Origin: Corynebacterium provencense
GTDB taxonomy: Bacteria; Actinomycetota; Actinomycetes; Mycobacteriales; Mycobacteriaceae
NCBI GenBank assembly: GCA_900049755.1
Contig: LT160592.1
Location: 99,836 to 163,835, forward strand
Direction of reading: 5' to 3'
DNA length: 64,000 bases
Shown here one piece after another: positions 24,732 through 35,360 of this stretch; position 1 is the stretch's first letter, and the number at the start of each line of letters is the position of its first letter. The notes beneath the pieces were generated by a model that searched no databases, was not told the DNA's origin, and was given only the letters and a program-made list of their open reading frames with translations. A program made the position numbers and the translations under genes.

Positions 24732-25838
24732 CTACTCGGGCATCACCAGCACGGCCTTGACCGCGCGGCCGGAGCCGGTGTCGGCGATCGCCTGGTCGAT
24801 CTGGTCGAAGGGGTAGGTGGTGACCAGTTCGTCAAAGGGGAACCTGCCGGCCTTGTACAGTTCCACGAGCTGCAGGATGAAGGTCTGGGGGATCGAGTCA
24901 CCTTCGATCGCGCCGACGATGCTCTTCCCGGATGCGGAGATCAGTCCCAGGTCGAGGGTCGCGCCGGGCTTCGGCACTCCGACGAGGGCGAGCTTTGCCC
25001 CGAAGGCTGTCGCCTCGATGACCTGCTGGACGACCGCGGGGACCGCAGTGGTGTCGAGTGCGAAGTCAGCGCCGCCTCCGGTGATCTCCCGGATCTTCGC
25101 CACCGGGTCCTCGTTGCGGGAGTTGACGGTGTGCGTCGCACCGAGCTTGCGCGCGAACTCCAGCCGCTCGTCGATGATGTCGACCGCGATGATGGTGGTC
25201 GCACCGGCGACCACCGCACCCATGATGCCGGACAGTCCCACTGCGCCGGTACCTGTGACGACGATGCTGGCACCGGCAGGGACCTGCAGGGAGTTCAGGA
25301 CCGAGCCTGCCCCGGTCTGGATTCCGCATCCCAGGGGGCCGGAGAGTTCCACGGGCGCACCCTCGGGGAGGACGACGACATTGCGCGCCTCCGCGATGGC
25401 GTAGGAGGCGAAGGAGGACTGTCCGAAGAAGTTGCCGTGGACGTCGGTGCCGTCGGCATCCTTCAGTGCCAGGGTCCCGTCCTCACGGGAGCCGCCGAAG
25501 TTGAGCGGCATGAAGTTGACACAGTAGGCGGGCTTTCCCGCCAGGCAGTTGCGGCAGTGGCCGCATGCGGCGAAGGACATCGCGACCGCGTCGCCGACCT
25601 TCACATCGCTGACGGCCTCCCCGACCTGCTCCACGTAGCCGGCTCCCTCGTGTCCGAGGACGAAGGGGAAGGCGCCCGGGATGTCACCGTGCTGGACCGC
25701 GAGGTCGGTGTGGCAGAGTCCGACCGCGGAGATCCTGACGAGGACTTCGTCGGGGCGGATGTCACGCAGGGTGAGGTCCCGGAAGGTGAAAGGCTGGTCG
25801 ACGCCGTCGAGTACCGCTGCGCGAACTGGTGTGGTCAT
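24732..25838 (-). CDS. Zinc-dependent alcohol dehydrogenase, aryl/allyl-alcohol type
   Basis: A 368-residue medium-chain dehydrogenase using NAD(P)+. Catalytic zinc ligands lie in GLCHTD (Cys42) and LGHEGAG (His63, Glu64); the structural zinc lobe has four Cys in CGHCRNCLAGKPAYC (92-106). The coenzyme fold carries GTGAVGLSG (~196), with VDIID at the end of strand 2 suggesting NAD. AVGLCHTDLAVQHGDIPGAFP resembles benzyl-alcohol dehydrogenases (AreB/XylB of toluene degradation). GAGGAG lies 7 bases before the ATG, and a perfect palindrome lies 36 bases upstream, so a dedicated regulator is likely. Confidence 0.88.
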   Translation of the reverse strand: MTTPVRAAVLDGVDQPFTFRDLTLRDIRPDEVLVRISAVGLCHTDLAVQHGDIPGAFPFVLGHEGAGYVEQVGEAVSDVKVGDAVAMSFAACGHCRNCLAGKPAYCVNFMPLNFGGSREDGTLALKDADGTDVHGNFFGQSSFASYAIAEARNVVVLPEGAPVELSGPLGCGIQTGAGSVLNSLQVPAGASIVVTGTGAVGLSGIMGAVVAGATTIIAVDIIDERLEFARKLGATHTVNSRNEDPVAKIREITGGGADFALDTTAVPAVVQQVIEATAFGAKLALVGVPKPGATLDLGLISASGKSIVGAIEGDSIPQTFILQLVELYKAGRFPFDELVTTYPFDQIDQAIADTGSGRAVKAVLVMPE

Positions 25839-25873
25839 GGTTCTGCTCCTCTGACGATCTGTTCTGATCTTTT

Positions 25874-25889
25874 AGTTGACGCGTCAACT
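25874..25889. promoter_or_regulatory. Perfect 16-bp palindromic operator upstream of the alcohol dehydrogenase
   Basis: AGTTGACGCGTCAACT is a perfect palindrome 36 bases upstream of the dehydrogenase ATG, in a region with a plausible promoter. Symmetric sites of this length are typical for MarR- or TetR-type repressors; none is encoded in this window next to it. Confidence 0.65.
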
Positions 25890-26006
25890 GTATAGCGACC
25901 GTCAGCTCACCGCACGCAGTATGTGATATTTGCCATAGCTGCTGCGGCGTCCGGATCCCTCACCCCGCCACACAGACCGGGGACGCCCCCCGGAGACCCG
26001 GAGAAC

Positions 26007-26900
26007 CTACTTCTTCGACCGGTCGACCTCGCCCTCACGCAGGGTGAGGACGTCCACGCCGTCGTCGGTGACGACCATCGTGTGCTCCCACTGGGCAGTC
26101 CACCGGTGGTCGGTGTTCTGTACCGTCCACCCGTCATCCCAGATCGTGTAGTCCAGTGAACCGAGATTGAACATCGGCTCCACGGTCAGCGTCATCCCCG
26201 GCTCGAGCACCGTGTTGTACGCCTCCTCGTCATGGTGGACGATGATCAGCCCGTTGTGGAAGGTCGGCCCCACCCCGTGGCCGGTGAAGTCCCGGACCAC
26301 GTTGTACCCGAAACGCCGGGCGTAGGCCTCGATCACACGGCCGATGACGTTGACCTCCCGACCGGGCCTGATGGCCCGGATGCCCCGCCACATCGCCTCA
26401 TAGGTGCGCTCGACGAGAAGACGGTGCTCCTCGGTCGCTTCACCGGCGATGAACATCGCGGACGTGTCACCGTGCACACCGTTCTTGTAGGCGGTGATGT
26501 CGATGTTGACGATGTCGCCGTCCTGTATCACCGTCGAATCCGGGATGCCGTGGCAGACGATCTCGTTGAGGCTGGTGCACACAGACTTCGGGAAATGCCG
26601 GTAGCCGAGGGTCGAGGGGTACGCACCGTGGTCACACATGTACTCGTGGGCGATCCTGTCGAGCTCGTCGGTGGTGACCCCCGGGGCGACCGCGGCCCCT
26701 GCCAGGGACAGGGCGTCCGCCGCGATCTTCGAGGACTCCCGCATCGCCTCGACAACCTCCGGAGTCTGCACCCACGGCTCACCGACGTTCTCACGGACCT
26801 CGTCCTTCCACACGTACTCCGGCCTCTCGATACCGGCGGGGACGTGACGGACCGGCGACTGTGTACCCGGCTTCTGAGGTGCTCTGTTCTCGGTGCTCAT
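26007..26900 (-). CDS. map: Methionine aminopeptidase type I
   Basis: Removes the initiator Met from nascent proteins. The 297-residue product has the five metal-ligand regions of the type I family: [19 protein letters not shown] (two Asp), [10 protein letters not shown] (His), [10 protein letters not shown] (Glu) and the final Glu in QWEHTMVV. The first ~45 residues ([26 protein letters not shown]) are the N-terminal extension common to actinobacterial MapB-type enzymes. A TACGGT box lies 8 bases upstream, so the start may be leaderless. It follows the PBP gene by 41 bases. Confidence 0.93.
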   Translation of the reverse strand: MSTENRAPQKPGTQSPVRHVPAGIERPEYVWKDEVRENVGEPWVQTPEVVEAMRESSKIAADALSLAGAAVAPGVTTDELDRIAHEYMCDHGAYPSTLGYRHFPKSVCTSLNEIVCHGIPDSTVIQDGDIVNIDITAYKNGVHGDTSAMFIAGEATEEHRLLVERTYEAMWRGIRAIRPGREVNVIGRVIEAYARRFGYNVVRDFTGHGVGPTFHNGLIIVHHDEEAYNTVLEPGMTLTVEPMFNLGSLDYTIWDDGWTVQNTDHRWTAQWEHTMVVTDDGVDVLTLREGEVDRSKK

Positions 26901-26908
26901 GAGCCCCC

Positions 26909-26914
26909 ACCGTA
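26909..26914 (-). promoter_or_regulatory. -10 box for a near-leaderless map transcript
   Basis: TACGGT on the minus strand ends 8 bases before the ATG at 26900. Confidence 0.4.
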
Positions 26915-26941
26915 CTCCGCGCAGGTACCGGTACCGTCGAC

Positions 26942-28786
26942 CTACCGCCCCTCAGGCGTCGCATCCAGTTCCGTGAAGAACTGCTGCGTCACCGCGACCG
27001 AGTGCTCCGAACCCCCGCCGCCGACGATGAGGGTCGCGAAAGCGAGGTCACCACGGTATCCGGCGAACCAGGCGTGGGACCCGCCGTTGTACTCCGCCTC
27101 GCCGGTCTTGGCGTAGACCTCTCCCGCCCCGGAGATCGCACGCCCGGAACCACTGGTCACCACCGCCCTCATCATGTCCCGCAGGTTGTCGAGCACCGCC
27201 GGGTCCAGGGGGGTGCCCGGCTGCGCGGCGGCACCGTCACCGTCAAGGGTCTTCCCCGTCTCGGTCTCGAGCAGGGTCGGTACCGGCGTCCTCCCGTTGG
27301 CCGCGGTCGCCGCCACCAGCGCCATGCCGAACGGGCTCGCCAGGTCAAGTCCCTGACCGTAACCCGCCTCCGTCCGGTCCAGCATGACCTCACCTTCCGG
27401 CACGTCACCGGTGACCGTGGTCAGCCCGGGGATCTCGTAGTCCCGGCCCAGACCGAACTGTTCCGCGATCTCCTTGAGCCTGCCGACGGGAAGGTCCGTG
27501 GAGATCTCCGCGAAAGTGGTGTTGCACGACTGTGCGAAAGCGTTGCGCAGTGTGGTCGTCCCCAGGGAGAAGGAGTTGTAGTTCGTCACCGTCCTGCCAC
27601 CCAGGTTGATCGTCGACGGACAGCCCACCATGCTGTCCGAGGACAGGCCCCGGTCCTGCACCCCGGCGGACGCCGTGATCATCTTGAACGTCGATCCGGG
27701 CGGATACTGGCCCGACAACGCCAGGTCACCGTCCTTGTCCGCCTCCGCTGTCTGTGCGACCGCCAGGATCTCCCCGGTGGACGGGCGGATCACCACCATC
27801 ATCGCCTGGTCCCCGTCGCGGGTGTCCACCGCATTCTGGGCGGCGGTCTGCACCTGCTTCGACAGGCTGACCTTCACCGCCGGTGCCGGCGTCGCCGGGG
27901 CGGAGTCCACCGAACCGACCGGGGCACCGTTCGAGGTGGCCTTGACGACCTCCCAGCCGTCCTGCCCGACAAGGTCGTCACCGACGAGACTGTTGACCCT
28001 GGACAGGATGTCGGGGGCGAAACCGGGGTCCGGCCGCACCATCGTCGGCTCGTCGGTGAAACTGACCCCCTCAACGTCGCCGAGAATGCTCCTGACCTGC
28101 CCCACCACCCGGTCGTCGAGCACAACCACCGAGTACTGGCCGTCGACATCCCCGGCGTCCTTCTCCGCCGCCACCGGGTCGACGGTCGGCACGGACCGGT
28201 CCCGGGAGTTGGCGACCTGCAGCGCCGCGGCGATCCGTCGCATCGTGCCGGGAAGATCGGCGACCTCCCGGGTGTCCACCTTCAGCCGCCACTGCACCCC
28301 GGGGGTGAGCAGCACGGCACCGTCAGAGCCGACGACGTCGGCGGTCTTCGCCTCGACCCTGCGCAGCTCCAGGTGCTGCCCGTTGCCCAGGTCGGGGTGG
28401 AGCACGGTCGGAGCCCACCTCACCGACCAGTTCTCCCCGGACTTCGTCGCGGTGAGCGTGGCGTCATAGGTGAAGTTACGGTCCCCGGGCAGGTCCCAGT
28501 CCAGGGTGTAGGACGCCGTGGCCACGTCACCGTCGGTCGTCACCGACTTCAGGGAGGACGCCAACCCCTCCGCCTGCAGCCCCGTCCACGTCGCGTCGAT
28601 GTCCGCCGCAGCAGAATCCTTCATGTCCGTGTCGGAGGCGGCCGAATCGACGTCACGGTGGGACAGGGCGTCGAGGAAGTCGTCCACCGCGTCATCCGGA
28701 CTGTCCGGACGGGGCGTGCAGGCGACGGTGGCGGCCACGGCCACGGCCAGGACAGTCGCGGAAACGGTACGGAGGGTGTGGCGCAT
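26942..28786 (-). CDS. Penicillin-binding lipoprotein (PBP2-type transpeptidase with NTF2-like N-domain)
   Basis: A class B PBP that cross-links peptidoglycan outside the membrane. The 614-residue product starts with a lipoprotein signal (VAVAATVAC, Cys23), followed by an NTF2/MecA-like N-domain (~30-150), a PBP dimerisation region and the transpeptidase domain with YPPGSTFK (SxxK, Ser near 363), SCNTT (SxN, ~420) and AKTGEAE (KTG, ~558). This matches PBP2b of C. glutamicum. A GATAAT box 8 bases before the ATG suggests a leaderless start. In related corynebacteria ispG lies just upstream of this region; here rip1 is the neighbour. Confidence 0.88.
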   Translation of the reverse strand: MRHTLRTVSATVLAVAVAATVACTPRPDSPDDAVDDFLDALSHRDVDSAASDTDMKDSAAADIDATWTGLQAEGLASSLKSVTTDGDVATASYTLDWDLPGDRNFTYDATLTATKSGENWSVRWAPTVLHPDLGNGQHLELRRVEAKTADVVGSDGAVLLTPGVQWRLKVDTREVADLPGTMRRIAAALQVANSRDRSVPTVDPVAAEKDAGDVDGQYSVVVLDDRVVGQVRSILGDVEGVSFTDEPTMVRPDPGFAPDILSRVNSLVGDDLVGQDGWEVVKATSNGAPVGSVDSAPATPAPAVKVSLSKQVQTAAQNAVDTRDGDQAMMVVIRPSTGEILAVAQTAEADKDGDLALSGQYPPGSTFKMITASAGVQDRGLSSDSMVGCPSTINLGGRTVTNYNSFSLGTTTLRNAFAQSCNTTFAEISTDLPVGRLKEIAEQFGLGRDYEIPGLTTVTGDVPEGEVMLDRTEAGYGQGLDLASPFGMALVAATAANGRTPVPTLLETETGKTLDGDGAAAQPGTPLDPAVLDNLRDMMRAVVTSGSGRAISGAGEVYAKTGEAEYNGGSHAWFAGYRGDLAFATLIVGGGGSEHSVAVTQQFFTELDATPEGR

Positions 28787-28794
28787 GCCCCGAG

Positions 28795-28800
28795 ATTATC
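28795..28800 (-). promoter_or_regulatory. -10 box for the PBP gene
   Basis: GATAAT on the minus strand ends 8 bases before the ATG at 28786; an overlapping TAATCT gives a 6-base gap. No Shine-Dalgarno sequence. Confidence 0.4.
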
Positions 28801-28860
28801 CGCCGACCCCGCCCCGGCCGCGAATCACGGCCGGTGAGTCGTCAACCCGTCAGCACCCCG

Positions 28861-30099
28861 TCAGAACAGCCGCACCGGGTTCACGACATCGGCGACCATC
28901 ACCGTCAGGCCGAAGACGAGCAGCACAGCACCGACGACATAGGTGACCGGAAGCAGGCGGGTGTAGTCGGCGGGACCACCGGGGGCCAGGCCCCGACGCC
29001 GGCGGAACCAGTCACGGATCTTCTCGTAGACGACCACCACCGCATGCCCCCCGTCCATCGGGGGCAAGGGCACGAGGTTGAACGCCGCGAGGAAGAAGTT
29101 GAGGTTCGCCAGCAGCAGCAGGAACGCCATCCACTGGTCATGCTCGACAAGTTCCCCGCCCGCCCTCGACGCGCCGACGACGCTCACCGGTGAATCCTCG
29201 GCGCGCTGACCACCGAAAATGGACTCCACCACCGGCCAGTACCTGGACGGCAGATCCACCAGGGCCTGGGCCGTCTGGGCCACCACATGTCCGGAGTAGG
29301 CCAGGGATCCGCCCACCGCGCCGGGCACACTGTAGTGGATGAGTCTGGTGTTGGGGTTGTCCGCCCTCACCCCGATCGCCCCGGTGGACACTTCCCTGCC
29401 TGCCTCGTCGAGACGTTGGACGACCTCGACCTGCAGGTCCACGGTCACGGGGCGTCCGTCCCTCTCGACGGTCGCCGGCACCGTCACCCGGTCACCGACC
29501 GCCACACCGCGGGACGCCGCGTCCGAGCCGATCTTCCCGAGAACCTCGGCCATCGAAGAGAAGTCCGTGACGCCGGTCCCGTCGACCGAGGTCACCGTGT
29601 CCCCGGCACGCAGGCCGGAGTCGGCTGCGGGCCCCTGCCCGTCGCAGCTGCCGGCGTCGGCGACCGTGACCGGGGCGCACATCGTCTCGGCGACGACGGC
29701 GGGAACCGGGACCGTCTTCGTCGGCGGGAGCCCCCAGGTCAGCGCGACGCCGAAGATGATCGCTATGCCCAGCACGATGTTCACGGCCACTCCCGCGAGC
29801 ATCACCGCGATGCGCTGCCACGCCGGACGGTCGACCATCAGGTACGGCTTCTCGTCCTCGGTGTACGGGTCGAGCGCGGTCATGCCGGCGATGTCACAGA
29901 AACCGCCGAAGGGTACGGCCTTCAGCCCGTACTCGGTGTGCCCTTTCTTCGTCGACCACAGCGTGGGGCCGAATCCGATGAAGTAGCGGCGCACCCTCAT
30001 GCCGAATGCGCGGGCGGCGGCCATGTGGCCGGCTTCGTGAAGTGCGATGGTCACCGCGATGCCCGCGGCGAAGAGAATGACCCCTAGCGCGTAGTCCAC
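28861..30099 (-). CDS. rip1: Site-2 intramembrane metalloprotease Rip1 (RseP family)
   Basis: Membrane zinc protease that cuts anti-sigma factors and other membrane proteins; in mycobacteria Rip1 controls envelope lipid genes and sigma factor release. The 412-residue protein has HEAGH in the first membrane helix (His21, Glu22, His25), a PDZ domain (~155-235, with [13 protein letters not shown]), and the second active-site motif [12 protein letters not shown] (~345) with the zinc-binding Asp. GTG start has AGGA 7 bases upstream inside dxr; the two genes overlap by 16 bases. Confidence 0.92.
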   Translation of the reverse strand: MDYALGVILFAAGIAVTIALHEAGHMAAARAFGMRVRRYFIGFGPTLWSTKKGHTEYGLKAVPFGGFCDIAGMTALDPYTEDEKPYLMVDRPAWQRIAVMLAGVAVNIVLGIAIIFGVALTWGLPPTKTVPVPAVVAETMCAPVTVADAGSCDGQGPAADSGLRAGDTVTSVDGTGVTDFSSMAEVLGKIGSDAASRGVAVGDRVTVPATVERDGRPVTVDLQVEVVQRLDEAGREVSTGAIGVRADNPNTRLIHYSVPGAVGGSLAYSGHVVAQTAQALVDLPSRYWPVVESIFGGQRAEDSPVSVVGASRAGGELVEHDQWMAFLLLLANLNFFLAAFNLVPLPPMDGGHAVVVVYEKIRDWFRRRRGLAPGGPADYTRLLPVTYVVGAVLLVFGLTVMVADVVNPVRLF

Positions 30100-31268
30100 T
30101 GACGCATCCTTTCGTGCGCGGCGGCACGGGCCGCACGTTCCGCCTCGAGCACGTCGTCGAGGTCACGGGGTCGGTCGGTGAACCGGGAGCAGTCGTCGAG
30201 TACCGCGGCGACGGTGTCCACGATCCGCGGGAAACTCAGCGTCCCCGCCAGGAACTCCACGGCGGCCTCCTCGTTCGCGGCGTTGTAGACCGCGGACATG
30301 CAGCCGCCGGCCGCCGCCGCTTCGCGGGCGAGCCTCACCGCAGGGAACACCTCGTCATCCAGTGGTTCGAAATGCCAGGTGAACGCCTCGCTGACGTCCA
30401 GCGGTACGACAGATCCGGGAATCCGCCGCGGCCATCCGAGTGCCACGGCGATGGGCAGCTTCATTGACGGCGGGGACGCCTGGGCGATGGTCGCCCCGTC
30501 TGTGAAGGTGACCATCGAGTGGACGGTCTGCTCGGGGTGGACGGTGACCTGCACCCGTTCCGCGGGGATACCGAACAACAGGGACGCCTCGATCACCTCC
30601 AGGCCCTTGTTCACCATCGTCGCGGTGTTCAGCGAGTTCATCTGCCCCATCGACCAGGTCGGGTGGGCCGCGGCCTGCAACGGGGTGACCGGTTCCAGCT
30701 GTTCCCGGGTCCAGCCCACGAACGGCCCGCCGGACGCCGTGAGCACGAGACTGTCCACCTCGTCCCGGGTGCCGGCGCGCAGGCACTGTGCGATCGCGGA
30801 ATGCTCCGAGTCCACCGGCACCAGCTGTCCCTCCGACGCCGTGTCGAGTACGAGCTGCCCCCCTGCCACGAGGGACTCCTTGTTGGCGAGCGCGAGCTGG
30901 GAGTCGCCCTGGAGTGTCGCGAGGGTGGCGTCCAGTCCCAGGGAGCCGACAAGGGCGTTGAGCACCACATCGCAGCCCCGTCCGCCGGCATCCTCGGCGA
31001 GCCGGCGGGCCGAGTCCGTGCCCCGGAGGACATGTCCGTCCAGTTCACGGTCGATCATGTCGGCGGCTATGTCACTGGCCACGGCAATTCTCGAACAGTC
31101 GAGGCCGAAGTCCCTGGCCTGCCGGAGCAGTGTCTCGGGACGGGACCCCTGGGCGGAGATACCGACGAGCTCGAACAGGTCCGGGTTGTCCGCGATGATC
31201 TCCAGGGCCTGCGTACCGATACTTCCGGTGCTGCCGAGCACCACTACACGCTTCTTCACCCGGACCAT
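30084..31268 (-). CDS. dxr: 1-deoxy-D-xylulose 5-phosphate reductoisomerase
   Basis: Second step of the MEP isoprenoid pathway: converts DXP to 2-C-methyl-D-erythritol 4-phosphate with NADPH. The 394-residue enzyme has the NADPH-binding [26 protein letters not shown], the metal and substrate region [13 protein letters not shown], and [24 protein letters not shown]. Length is normal. It overlaps rip1, an arrangement shared with mycobacteria and corynebacteria, where ispG usually follows. Confidence 0.95.
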   Translation of the reverse strand: MVRVKKRVVVLGSTGSIGTQALEIIADNPDLFELVGISAQGSRPETLLRQARDFGLDCSRIAVASDIAADMIDRELDGHVLRGTDSARRLAEDAGGRGCDVVLNALVGSLGLDATLATLQGDSQLALANKESLVAGGQLVLDTASEGQLVPVDSEHSAIAQCLRAGTRDEVDSLVLTASGGPFVGWTREQLEPVTPLQAAAHPTWSMGQMNSLNTATMVNKGLEVIEASLLFGIPAERVQVTVHPEQTVHSMVTFTDGATIAQASPPSMKLPIAVALGWPRRIPGSVVPLDVSEAFTWHFEPLDDEVFPAVRLAREAAAAGGCMSAVYNAANEEAAVEFLAGTLSFPRIVDTVAAVLDDCSRFTDRPRDLDDVLEAERAARAAAHERMRQWTTR

Positions 31269-31406
31269 TGTTCCACGGATCGCGTCCTACCCGATCGGGG
31301 GCACCGTCCCGGCGGCCGGTGTTCGTCCCGCCACCCAGGATATGCAAGAATGGGAGCACCATATCTGGCAGTTGACTACTGCCGCTTACTTCAGGAGGAG
31401 CACGAA

Positions 31407-31868
31407 GTGGCTGACCACGGCACGAAGGTCGAAGTGTACAACGGCGTTTCCACGGAGGACGAGCCCTCCGCCGGATGGGGCTGGCACCAGTTCCCGCGCA
31501 AGACCACGATCATCATCGGGTATGTCGCAGGGCTCAGTATCTTCGGCTTCCTCTTCGGCAACCACAAGGGCAGGATCGAGGACATCTACGTGGTCGTCCT
31601 CGGACTGGCGGTGCTGGTCGGCGTGACCCTCTACGCCCGTCACTCCTCCCCCAACTGGAAGCCGCGTCCCGCCCGCTCCACCCTGACCTCGCACAACAGG
31701 CCCGCCGGGCACGTGGAGCCGAACTGGACCGCAGACCAGCACAACCTCACCGGCCGGTACGCGGACCTCACCACCGCGGAGCTGCGGGCCTGGAACCTCC
31801 CCGGAGTCGGCGTGGACGGTGTCGAAGACATCCCCACCCCGTCCTACGGTCTCCTCCACCACAAGTAG
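31407..31868 (+). CDS. DUF2631 membrane protein
   Basis: A 153-residue protein with two membrane segments (TIIIGYVAGLSIFGFLFG, ~34-51, and IYVVVLGLAVLVGVTLYA, ~59-76) in an otherwise hydrophilic chain. The family is restricted to mycolate-containing actinobacteria and has no known function. GTG at 31407 is chosen for the AGGAGG 8 bases upstream. It lies divergent from dxr and converges on rlmN, separated from it by a long perfect terminator hairpin. Confidence 0.8.
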   Translation: MADHGTKVEVYNGVSTEDEPSAGWGWHQFPRKTTIIIGYVAGLSIFGFLFGNHKGRIEDIYVVVLGLAVLVGVTLYARHSSPNWKPRPARSTLTSHNRPAGHVEPNWTADQHNLTGRYADLTTAELRAWNLPGVGVDGVEDIPTPSYGLLHHK

Positions 31869-31913
31869 GACAGGGGGCGGGCGGGGCCGACCTGATCTCC
31901 GCCACCTGAGAAA

Positions 31914-31952
31914 CGGACCCCGGTCGCAGGATTCTCCTGCGACCGGGGTCCG
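31914..31952. terminator. Bidirectional terminator between DUF2631 gene and rlmN
   Basis: CGGACCCCGGTCGCAGGA pairs perfectly with its complement across a 3-base TTC loop, an 18-bp stem without mismatch, between two convergent genes. No strong U tract follows, as is common in high-GC actinobacteria. Confidence 0.85.
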
Positions 31953-31961
31953 CTGTCTCAG

Positions 31962-33074
31962 TCACCGCTCCTCTGCGGCCAACTGTCCGCAGGCCGCGGC
32001 GATCTCCTGGCCCCGCGTGTCTCTCACGGTGCAGGCGACCCCCTGCTCGGTGACCCTGCGGACAAACTCCTCCTGGACCGGCCGCGGTGACGCGTCCCAC
32101 TGTGAACCCGGTGTGGGGTTCAACGGGATGAGATTGACGTGGACCCGGTTCCCCAGCTTCCTCCGCAGCTTCTTCCCCAGCAGGTCCGCACGCCACGGCT
32201 GGTCGTTGACCTCCTTGATCAGCGCGTACTCGATGGAGACCCGGCGACCCGACGCATCAGCGTAGTAGGACGCCGCGTCGAGGACCTCGTCGACCGACCA
32301 CCGGTTGTTCACCGGGACGAGAGTGTTCCGGAGTTCATCGTCCGGGCAGTGCAGGCTCACGGCCAGCCGCATGTGCATCCCCTCGTCGGCGAGACGCCGG
32401 ATCGCCGGCGCCAGTCCCACCGTCGACACAGTGATACTGCGCTGGGAGATGCCGAAGCCCCCCGGGGCGGGAGAGGTGATACGCCTGATCGCCGCGATCA
32501 CCCTCCGGTAGTTGGCCAGGGGCTCGCCCATGCCCATGAACACGATATTGGACAGGCGGCCTTCCCCGCCTTCCACCTCACCGTCGCGCATCGCCCTGGC
32601 TGCCGCGCGCACCTGCTCCACGATCTCCGCTGTCGACAGGTTCCGGTCCAGTCCGCCCTGACCGGTGGCGCAGAACGGACAGGCCATTCCGCAGCCGGCC
32701 TGGGAGGAGATGCACAGTGTCGCCCTGTCGGGGTAGCGCATCAGCACCGATTCCAGCAGTGTGTCGTCGTGGAGGCGCCAGAGAGTCTTGCGGGTCTGCC
32801 CGTCATCGCAGGAAATATGACGGACGGGCGACATGAGGGTCGGGAAAAGTGCCTGTCTGACGGTGTCACGCAGGCTTTCCGGAAGATCGGTCATTGCACC
32901 GGGGTCGCCCTCGAGGCGACCGTAGTACTGCCGGGCGATCTGGTTGGCGCGGAAACCTGGAAGGCCGGCGTCCTTCACGGCGGTCGTGATCTCCTCGTCA
33001 GTGAGATCGGCCATGTGGGTCGGTGGCATGCCCCGGACAGGGGCACGGAACTGCAGTTTTACGGGTTCAGCCAT
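31962..33074 (-). CDS. rlmN: 23S rRNA (adenine2503-C2)-methyltransferase, RlmN
   Basis: Radical-SAM enzyme that methylates C2 of A2503 in 23S rRNA and A37 of some tRNAs. The 370-residue protein has the cluster motif CGMACPFC (Cys128, Cys132, Cys135), GMGEPLANY (~178), and the C-terminal catalytic Cys in [11 protein letters not shown] (~350). ATG at 33074 ([11 protein letters not shown]) is chosen because the longer frame to 33233 opens with a Gly-rich leader unlike the family and would overlap the opposite gene. Confidence 0.93.
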   Translation of the reverse strand: MAEPVKLQFRAPVRGMPPTHMADLTDEEITTAVKDAGLPGFRANQIARQYYGRLEGDPGAMTDLPESLRDTVRQALFPTLMSPVRHISCDDGQTRKTLWRLHDDTLLESVLMRYPDRATLCISSQAGCGMACPFCATGQGGLDRNLSTAEIVEQVRAAARAMRDGEVEGGEGRLSNIVFMGMGEPLANYRRVIAAIRRITSPAPGGFGISQRSITVSTVGLAPAIRRLADEGMHMRLAVSLHCPDDELRNTLVPVNNRWSVDEVLDAASYYADASGRRVSIEYALIKEVNDQPWRADLLGKKLRRKLGNRVHVNLIPLNPTPGSQWDASPRPVQEEFVRRVTEQGVACTVRDTRGQEIAAACGQLAAEER

Positions 33075-33142
33075 GATCGGACCATTATTGCACCCCACAG
33101 GGGGCAGGAGCACATCGACGCACATCTGCCTCCACCACCGCC

Positions 33143-33148
33143 TACAAT
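33143..33148 (+). promoter_or_regulatory. -10 box for a leaderless LapA-type gene
   Basis: TACAAT ends 7 bases before the ATG at 33156; no Shine-Dalgarno sequence. Confidence 0.6.
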
Positions 33149-33155
33149 TGGCGCC

Positions 33156-33635
33156 ATGACGAACAGGGAACGCGACTTCGCCGACGACACCACCCCCACC
33201 GCCGCCGGAACGCCGGACGCCCCACAGCCCCACCGTCCGACACGGGAGAGCACCACCGAGCCTGAACGGACGGGCAAGGCTGCGGTCACCCGGGGCGCGT
33301 CAGGTCACGGGCAGGTGGAGGACGCCGCGGCTTCCGGGGAGCCGGGTGACAGTGCAGGCACCGGCTCCACCGGCTCCGCCGGCAGCGAGGTGGGCCCGTC
33401 GGTGGCGGGTTCGACCTGGGTCGGTCTGATCATCGGGGCGGTGATCCTGGTCCTGCTGCTGGTGTTCATCCTCCAGAACGGTGACAGTGTCCAGCTGCAC
33501 ATGTTCGTCTGGCAGTGGAACTTCCCCATCGGTGTGGGGATGCTGATCGCTGCTGTCGCCGGAGCACTCATCGCCGCCTGTGTGGGAACTGTCCGCATTC
33601 TCCAGCTGCGCCACCAGGTCCGCAAGGGCCGCTGA
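33156..33635 (+). CDS. LapA-domain (DUF1049) membrane protein
   Basis: A 159-residue protein: ~88 residues of hydrophilic, Ser/Thr/Gly-rich N-terminus, then a LapA-type domain with two membrane helices ([22 protein letters not shown] and [21 protein letters not shown]) and a short basic tail. LapA of E. coli works with LapB in control of lipopolysaccharide synthesis, but in bacteria without lipopolysaccharide the role of this domain is not known. It converges on cdsA. Confidence 0.8.
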   Translation: MTNRERDFADDTTPTAAGTPDAPQPHRPTRESTTEPERTGKAAVTRGASGHGQVEDAAASGEPGDSAGTGSTGSAGSEVGPSVAGSTWVGLIIGAVILVLLLVFILQNGDSVQLHMFVWQWNFPIGVGMLIAAVAGALIAACVGTVRILQLRHQVRKGR

Positions 33636-33736
33636 CCGGTCCAACTGGCGGGATCCAACTGGCGCGCTCTTTCTGGCGGTTTCTTTCCGGCGGGGCCGCC
33701 TCTGTGACAGTGCCGGGGTGACGGTGACCGGCCCTG

Positions 33737-34621
33737 TCAGGACACGGCGTTGAGCATGACCCAGGTCAGCATCGCCGCGGGCAGCATCCCGTCGATCCTG
33801 TCCATCATTCCCCCGTGGCCCGGCAGCATTCGTGACATGTCCTTGATACCGAGATCCCGCTTGAACTGGGACTCCACCAGGTCCCCGAGAATCGCGCACA
33901 GGGACAGTCCCGTCCCCAGCCCCAGGCCCAGCACGATGTGCAGTGGGTCGTGGAACTTCAGCAGCAGTGCCATGCAGGCGACACCGACCGCAGATGCCAG
34001 CAGCAGTGAACCCGCGAAACCCTCCCACGACTTTGAAGGGCTGATCGCCGGTGCCATCGGATGACTGCCGAAGAAGACCCCGGACGCGTAACCACCGACG
34101 TCAGAGGCGATGACACAGAGCATGAAAGTGAGGATGAACGCCCAGCCGGAGACCTCGTCACGGGAGATCAGTGACAGCATCGCACCGAATCCACCGCACA
34201 GCGGAATCCAGATGAGCACGAACACGGACACACCGGCATCCCTGAGCCAGTTCACCGGCTTGACGTCATTGCCCTTGTGGAACAGTCTCGCCACCACAGT
34301 GACAAGGGCGGACACTCCGAACGCCGAGAGCAGTCCGGTGGCGCCGAAAGGCCACGACAACCAGATCATCGCCTGTCCCCCGGTGAACAGTACCGGGAAC
34401 TGGACGTCGTAGCCGTTCTCGTTGAGACGCCGGCACACCTCCCAGGTCGCCAACCCCATCGCCACCGCGATAAGCGGGTACCACGCGTGAGGGACGATGA
34501 GGCAGGCGACCACGAGGATCCCGAGACCCACGGCGACGCTGATGGCGACCGGCAGAGAACGGCCGGCAGAATTCTTCGGCTGCGGAAGATGGAACCGGCC
34601 GGAATCGGGGCGGGAGTCCAC
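33737..34621 (-). CDS. cdsA: Phosphatidate cytidylyltransferase
   Basis: Makes CDP-diacylglycerol from CTP and phosphatidic acid, the precursor of phosphatidylglycerol, cardiolipin and phosphatidylinositol mannosides. The 294-residue protein has about eight membrane segments and the C-terminal CTP-transferase signature: SPSKSWEGFAGS, LGDLVESQFKRDLGIKDMS and LPGHGGMMDRIDG with the metal-binding Asp. The GTG start shares one base with the frr stop (TAGTG), so translation is coupled. Confidence 0.92.
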   Translation of the reverse strand: MDSRPDSGRFHLPQPKNSAGRSLPVAISVAVGLGILVVACLIVPHAWYPLIAVAMGLATWEVCRRLNENGYDVQFPVLFTGGQAMIWLSWPFGATGLLSAFGVSALVTVVARLFHKGNDVKPVNWLRDAGVSVFVLIWIPLCGGFGAMLSLISRDEVSGWAFILTFMLCVIASDVGGYASGVFFGSHPMAPAISPSKSWEGFAGSLLLASAVGVACMALLLKFHDPLHIVLGLGLGTGLSLCAILGDLVESQFKRDLGIKDMSRMLPGHGGMMDRIDGMLPAAMLTWVMLNAVS

Positions 34622-35178
34622 TAGACCTCCATCAGCTCCTTCTCCTTGGCCGAGACGACATCGTCAACCTGCCCGACGTAGGAGTGGGTGATCTTGTCGA
34701 GCTCCTTCTCCGCGGCCTTCACCTCGTCCTCGCCGGCATCCCCGTCCTTCTGGATCTTCTGCAGTGCGTCCATCCCCTTACGGCGGATGTTGCGGATCGA
34801 GATCTTGGCGTCCTCCCCCTTGGAGCGTGCCACCTTCACCAGGTCCCGGCGACGCTCCTCGGTGAGCTGCGGAATGGTCACACGCAGGACCTGGCCGTCG
34901 TTGGTGGGGTTGACGCCCAGGTCCGAGTTGCGGATCGCATTCTCGATGTCGTTCATCACCGACATCTCATACGGCCGGATGATGAGCATCCGTGGCTCAG
35001 GCACACTGATCGTCGCCATCTGGGTGACAGGGGTCCGGACGCCGTAGTACTCGGCGAAGACACCATTGAACATCGCCGGATTCGCACGACCGGTGCGGAT
35101 GGTGGTCAGGTCCTCACGGATGTGGTCCACAGAGCGGGACATGTGGTCTTCAGCGTCGAGCAGGATGTCGTCAATCAT
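34621..35178 (-). CDS. frr: Ribosome recycling factor
   Basis: Releases ribosomes from mRNA after termination together with EF-G. The 185-residue product is of standard length with the family's [14 protein letters not shown] and [31 protein letters not shown] at 35178 ([12 protein letters not shown]) has AGGA 5 bases upstream and matches homologue starts; the frame opens at 35190. Operon order pyrH-frr-cdsA is conserved. Confidence 0.95.
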   Translation of the reverse strand: MIDDILLDAEDHMSRSVDHIREDLTTIRTGRANPAMFNGVFAEYYGVRTPVTQMATISVPEPRMLIIRPYEMSVMNDIENAIRNSDLGVNPTNDGQVLRVTIPQLTEERRRDLVKVARSKGEDAKISIRNIRRKGMDALQKIQKDGDAGEDEVKAAEKELDKITHSYVGQVDDVVSAKEKELMEV

Positions 35179-35360
35179 GATTGTCCTCATGTACAGGATT
35201 CGGGTTCAGTGTTCGCCCACGGCCGTCAGGCCGGGTTCCGGGTCAGGTGCCGGGTTCTCGTCCGGGCGTGTGTGCATGTGTGCGGCGCCCGGGGGACGGC
35301 CACGGCAGATATTTCAACCGTGAACTTACCAGGTCCCCCGGACGCCCCGGGCCGGACCGC

